Notes under the pieces: model-generated
Databases searched by the model: none
Told to the model about the DNA's origin: nothing
Seen by the model: the letters and a program-made list of their open reading frames with translations, nothing else
Part shown: one piece after another, positions 60,591 through 64,000 of the stretch
How positions within the stretch are numbered: the first letter of the stretch is position 1
Layout of the letters: every line of letters begins with the position of its first letter
Made by a program: the position numbers and the translations under genes
From: Polyodon spathula
Taxonomy: Eukaryota > Chordata > Actinopteri > Acipenseriformes > Polyodontidae
Length of the DNA stretch: 64,000 nucleotides
Reading direction: 5' to 3'
Assembly (NCBI RefSeq): GCF_017654505.1
Contig: NC_054553.1
Coordinates: 9,959,058 to 10,023,057, forward strand

Positions 60591-61059
60591 TGGGTGACGT
60601 CAGATGAGGAAAAGACAGACACAACTGCAAGTTGAAGCACTGATGTGCATTTATTTTATAAATTAATAAATAAAGCATTTAAACACTAAACAAAAGACTT
60701 TCACAAAAACAAAAGGGCACTATGGCCAAAATAGACAGACAATAAATAAACACAGTGAACAAACAAAGAGCCAGCACGAGCAGCAATTGTTACTCTTTGG
60801 TCTTTCACTTACGTTCCTCTTCTGAACAAAACCCAACCACGAGTGAGGGATCCTTGCCTCTTTAATGCAGCTGTGCTTGGGTTGATTGCTTGTTAATCGA
60901 GCTTAGGCACATTCTGCACATGAACTGATTTGGAAGGGAAGGTAATTAACCCTCCCTTGTTGACCTTAAACTCCCATGCACAACAGACATTCATTTTAAA
61001 TAATAACACAAATTGAAAATAAACAAAACATGCACAGGGGAGGGGTGTACCCCACCACA
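60591..61059 (-). mobile_element. Solo LTR with 4-bp target duplications
   Basis: On the minus strand it runs from TGTGGTGGGGTACACCCCTC to GACGTCACCCA, a TG...CA structure. It is flanked by CTTG at 60587-60590 and 61060-61063. AATAAA-type motifs occur near 60650-60675 on the same strand, toward the 3' side of the LTR. No retroelement genes adjoin it. It is distinct in sequence from the LTRs at 16.9 and 47.1 kb. Confidence 0.7.
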
Positions 61060-61063
61060 CTTG

Positions 61064-62031
61064 TTATGTACAGACTCTATCTTGTTCATTTAGAGTGCAG
61101 TATATAGTAGATGGTGTGCAAAATTCCAAGAATTTTTCCAGGCAGTTACACAAGATGAGCTCCCCAGAGACCAGTGGGATCAGAGCAGATTGCACGTAGG
61201 CAATCATGGCTGCTTATCCCTGCTTGGATACAAGAAACCACGGAAAACTGAATAAGTGACATTTATATTAGTGTCTGTGTATTTGAAAACATGTGTCCTG
61301 CAGAATATCCTGGTGCTGTTGAAAAGCACACAAAAATAACCATAAAGTGTCATATGGTTTCATATATAAATAATTTTGAAGGTGGCTTAGAATGACGAAT
61401 AGTTGAAGTAAAAATAAAACGTGAATAAATAATGTCTGGTGCCTATGTGTGAACTATTTATTAATGTTCTAAAATGTAAATGATATGATAACAGATTGCA
61501 ATCACAACTGCCTTTCCGGCCATTTAAATATCTAGTATTCAACTACTAGTCGACTCCTATTATGACGAACCCTCAAAATAACTCAACTGTTCTATGTTCT
61601 ATATAGTGTACAGTGATTTCATGTCAGACTTCTAAAAACAGAAAACAGAAACTGAAAACAGATCTATTAAAATCATAAATGACAGTTAAATTGTTTCTTA
61701 AAATACTATATGAGGGGAAAACCAGCAAATTATAGTTTAAATCAAGAGTTATCTCACAAACTATTGCAAATTAGACACCTCCTGGTGTATTAATGCTTTT
61801 TACTGTCATGAAATAGCTCTTAGTTATCAATGTATTCATTTTAAATATTGTAACACTGGAAACTATATCATGTACTATTTTGAGAATAAATGTACAGATG
61901 TGAAGCACATATGATCAAATAATCAAGCTATTAGAGAATAAAAGATGTCGCTGGTTTTAAATGGTTAGGACAATACAATTTACCGGTCTTCAGCTGTTAC
62001 ATGCACATTCTTAATTGAGCTGAATGATGAT
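61064..62031. other. No gene seen
   Basis: AT-rich DNA without repeats or coding features that I recognise. Confidence 0.5.
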
Positions 62032-62735
62032 TAGTGATGGGCACCAATATCGATATTTTGATATGATATCGTTATATTGGTAGTAATTTCCATATCGCGG
62101 GATTAAAAAAAAAATAATAATAATTCACGTACACGCTCAAAGACATACTTTTATTGCTAATACTGCTAAAAATACAAATGCAGTATAAGCAAGTGTATTT
62201 TACATTAATATAGAACAAACCCTATACATACCAGTCATTGTCAGTCTCGTAGGCAAACACCACACTAAAGTATTATTTAACCATTTTATTCCATTGATTG
62301 GTGTTTAGGTACCAAACACTATTTCCACGCTGCATTATGCACTATTGGCATTCATTTGAGATGTGCACATGCATCAGTGGTTCATTGCATTTTGTCTGTG
62401 TGAGTACTTATGGTGTTATTAATGTATTTTTTAAATGTGAGCTTTCAGTATTATAAATTAGATAGTACTTTTAAAACATCAAAACACATCTGAAAATAAT
62501 GCAAAATTTGGCATGACACTATACTTAATACTTATAGAGGAGTCAACATTTATATACAGAGCAGCTGAAGATTCAGTTACTTCCGGATTGGCTAGAAAGT
62601 TTGTGCACAGTAAAGTATAGAAACATTTTGGTTATGAGGTGGCTGATGATAGAATAGTAAAACAATATTACAAGACCTTGTTTTTCTCCATGGATATTGA
62701 AGCAAAACACCACTAAGTTAAAGTAAGTTATTGCT

Positions 62736-62804
<69 letters not shown>

Positions 62805-62944
62805 CATCATATATATATAGCATATGTTAACATCTATATACTGTATGTATGAGATTGCAATTGTGCTATTATATTTTTCTGTGTTTTAGAAGACTTTGTT
62901 ATATCAACATTGATATACAATGTTCATATCATTGCCCAACATTA
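62032..62944. mobile_element. Non-autonomous hAT-like element (TAGTGATGGGC ends)
   Basis: The left end TAGTGATGGGCACCAATATC and the right end (complement TAATGTTGGGCAATGATATG) belong to the TAGNGATGGGCNATAT type of hAT ends. The flanking 8-mers ATGATGAT (62024-62031) and ATAATAAT (62945-62952) match at 6 of 8 positions, the differences being transitions. No coding sequence. A (TA)n tract at 62741-62801 has grown inside it. Confidence 0.6.
62741..62801. repeat. (TA)n microsatellite
   Basis: About 30 uninterrupted TA units inside the hAT-like element. Confidence 0.95.
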
Positions 62945-62952
62945 ATAATAAT

Positions 62953-64000
62953 GTCAACCGGATAATGTTGATAAGGATTAAAGCAACATAATAACTGAAA
63001 AGCTTGACAGAGGAATTAGAATGAAAATAAACCTAAATACAAAAGGGTTAATTCATCAAAGAGCAGCAGTCAGAAAGTGACCCCTATGACACACAAATAT
63101 TAAGAAACTGGTGCAAATTTGATTTTAAGTGGTTCAAAAGCTTGCAGGGTTAAAATGCTTAATGCCTAATTCAGTCTTTTTTCTATTTACTATCTATTGC
63201 CCTCACTTACATTATAGAAATGCTTTTAAGGAGTGCAAGTTTAGGACCCACTTTTGATCACAGGGCAAGGCACTAACTCTTAAGCAAAGGTGGTTAGCAT
63301 GTGATTAAGGGGCGCTAGGTGGGCACAAAAACATGCAATCAGACCATGTCCTGTGAAATGATTTAGGTACTTTGTTTTTCCCCCAAGTTTTTCTGCCTGT
63401 GCTACCACTAGGTGTCATTCAAGCAATCGGAGACTGGCCTCATTATCATTTTCACCTAAGCAATTTTAAAGGCAAGAGGCAAAAACTAAAATCCTCAAAG
63501 CAACACACTTTTCAAAGAGCAAAGATGAGCAAAAAGAAGGCAAAGAACACTTAATAAATAAGCAGCTTGTGAGGGATACAACTAACAATGAGTATTTTGT
63601 GTTTTTCTTCAATTGTGACTGCCATTTGAGATGCACATTGAGCTTTGTGTTGTAGATTTCACTACATTTCAAATGCTTATCCAGTTGTGATGAAACCTGG
63701 CTAGGACATACTTTAATACAAAAAGTGAAGGTCTTCAGGCCAGGACCTTAACAACTAAAGCACAAAGCAATACCCAGCAACTCCCTTGTTTCTAGTCTCA
63801 GATATGATACAAAATGAACACTTGATGTGCACTCTAGTTATCGATTAATTACTGTTTTCAATTTTTAGTATTTATGTTCTTTTAATATTATCGTTAGCAT
63901 GCTGATTAAAAAAAAAAATAAATACACTCTTAAAAACGGAGACATATTGAAGCTTCTTAAGCTATTAGCTAATGTATTGTATAACTCCTTAATACACACA
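62953..64000. other. No gene seen
   Basis: Short open frames near 63372-63672 on both strands are lysine- or serine-rich by composition only. No domain or repeat was recognised. Confidence 0.5.

Noticed and set aside
1..64000. CRISPR arrays, operons, phage or plasmid features
   Set aside because: No regular spacer arrays or prokaryotic gene organisation were seen; tandem repeats are simple microsatellites.

Overview
The window looks like vertebrate nuclear DNA, most likely from a ray-finned fish. It is AT-rich, nearly gene-free and full of microsatellites and decayed transposons. The mix of elements includes Tc1-like, hAT and piggyBac transposons, a tRNA-derived SINE, solo LTRs and a LINE with a restriction-like endonuclease. 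From memory, the SINE body and the LTR style are typical of sturgeon/paddlefish-type genomes. That lineage call is an inference and was not tested. There are no bacterial-type genes, operons, CRISPR arrays or structural RNA genes.

Only one convincing host gene segment is present. It is the terminal coding exon of a delta-1 protocadherin on the + strand (52975-53375), best matched to pcdh11 (the PCDH11X/Y family). It has a clean splice acceptor and an in-frame stop. No other protocadherin exon is visible. The upstream ~53 kb is therefore probably intron of the same gene, which has very long introns in other vertebrates, and the DNA after 53375 starts as its 3' UTR.

Layout: 1-305 is the end of a proline-rich, gag-like reading frame. 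2.2-2.6 kb is a foldback element. 5.5-6.6 kb is an internally deleted hAT element with a CGGBP1-like zinc-finger transposase remnant. 6.7-7.9 kb is a complete but frameshifted Tc1-like element with DD36E spacing, and 8.5-8.7 kb is a second Tc1-like scrap. 11.7-12.2 kb is a small hAT element. 13.2-14.5 kb is a long-inverted-repeat element with an LTR inside it, and 16.9-17.4 kb is a related LTR. 20.3-21.4 kb is the 3' end of an RLE-type LINE. 22.2-22.9 kb holds a SINE with perfect target duplications next to a hAT MITE. 27.8-29.8 kb is a near full-length piggyBac pseudogene, 36.4-37.7 kb a second piggyBac nested in another inverted-repeat element, and 38.0-38.6 kb a third. 47.1-47.7 kb is a solo LTR with perfect target duplications. 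50.6-52.0 kb is a Tc1-like element on the minus strand. 53.0-53.4 kb is the protocadherin exon. 60.6-61.1 kb is another solo LTR and 62.0-62.9 kb another hAT-like element.

Nothing here amounts to a new biological system. The most useful results are the pcdh11 terminal exon, the element boundaries supported by target duplications, the nested insertions, and several palindromic structures that could fold. All matches come from reading the sequence and recalling families; no database search was run.
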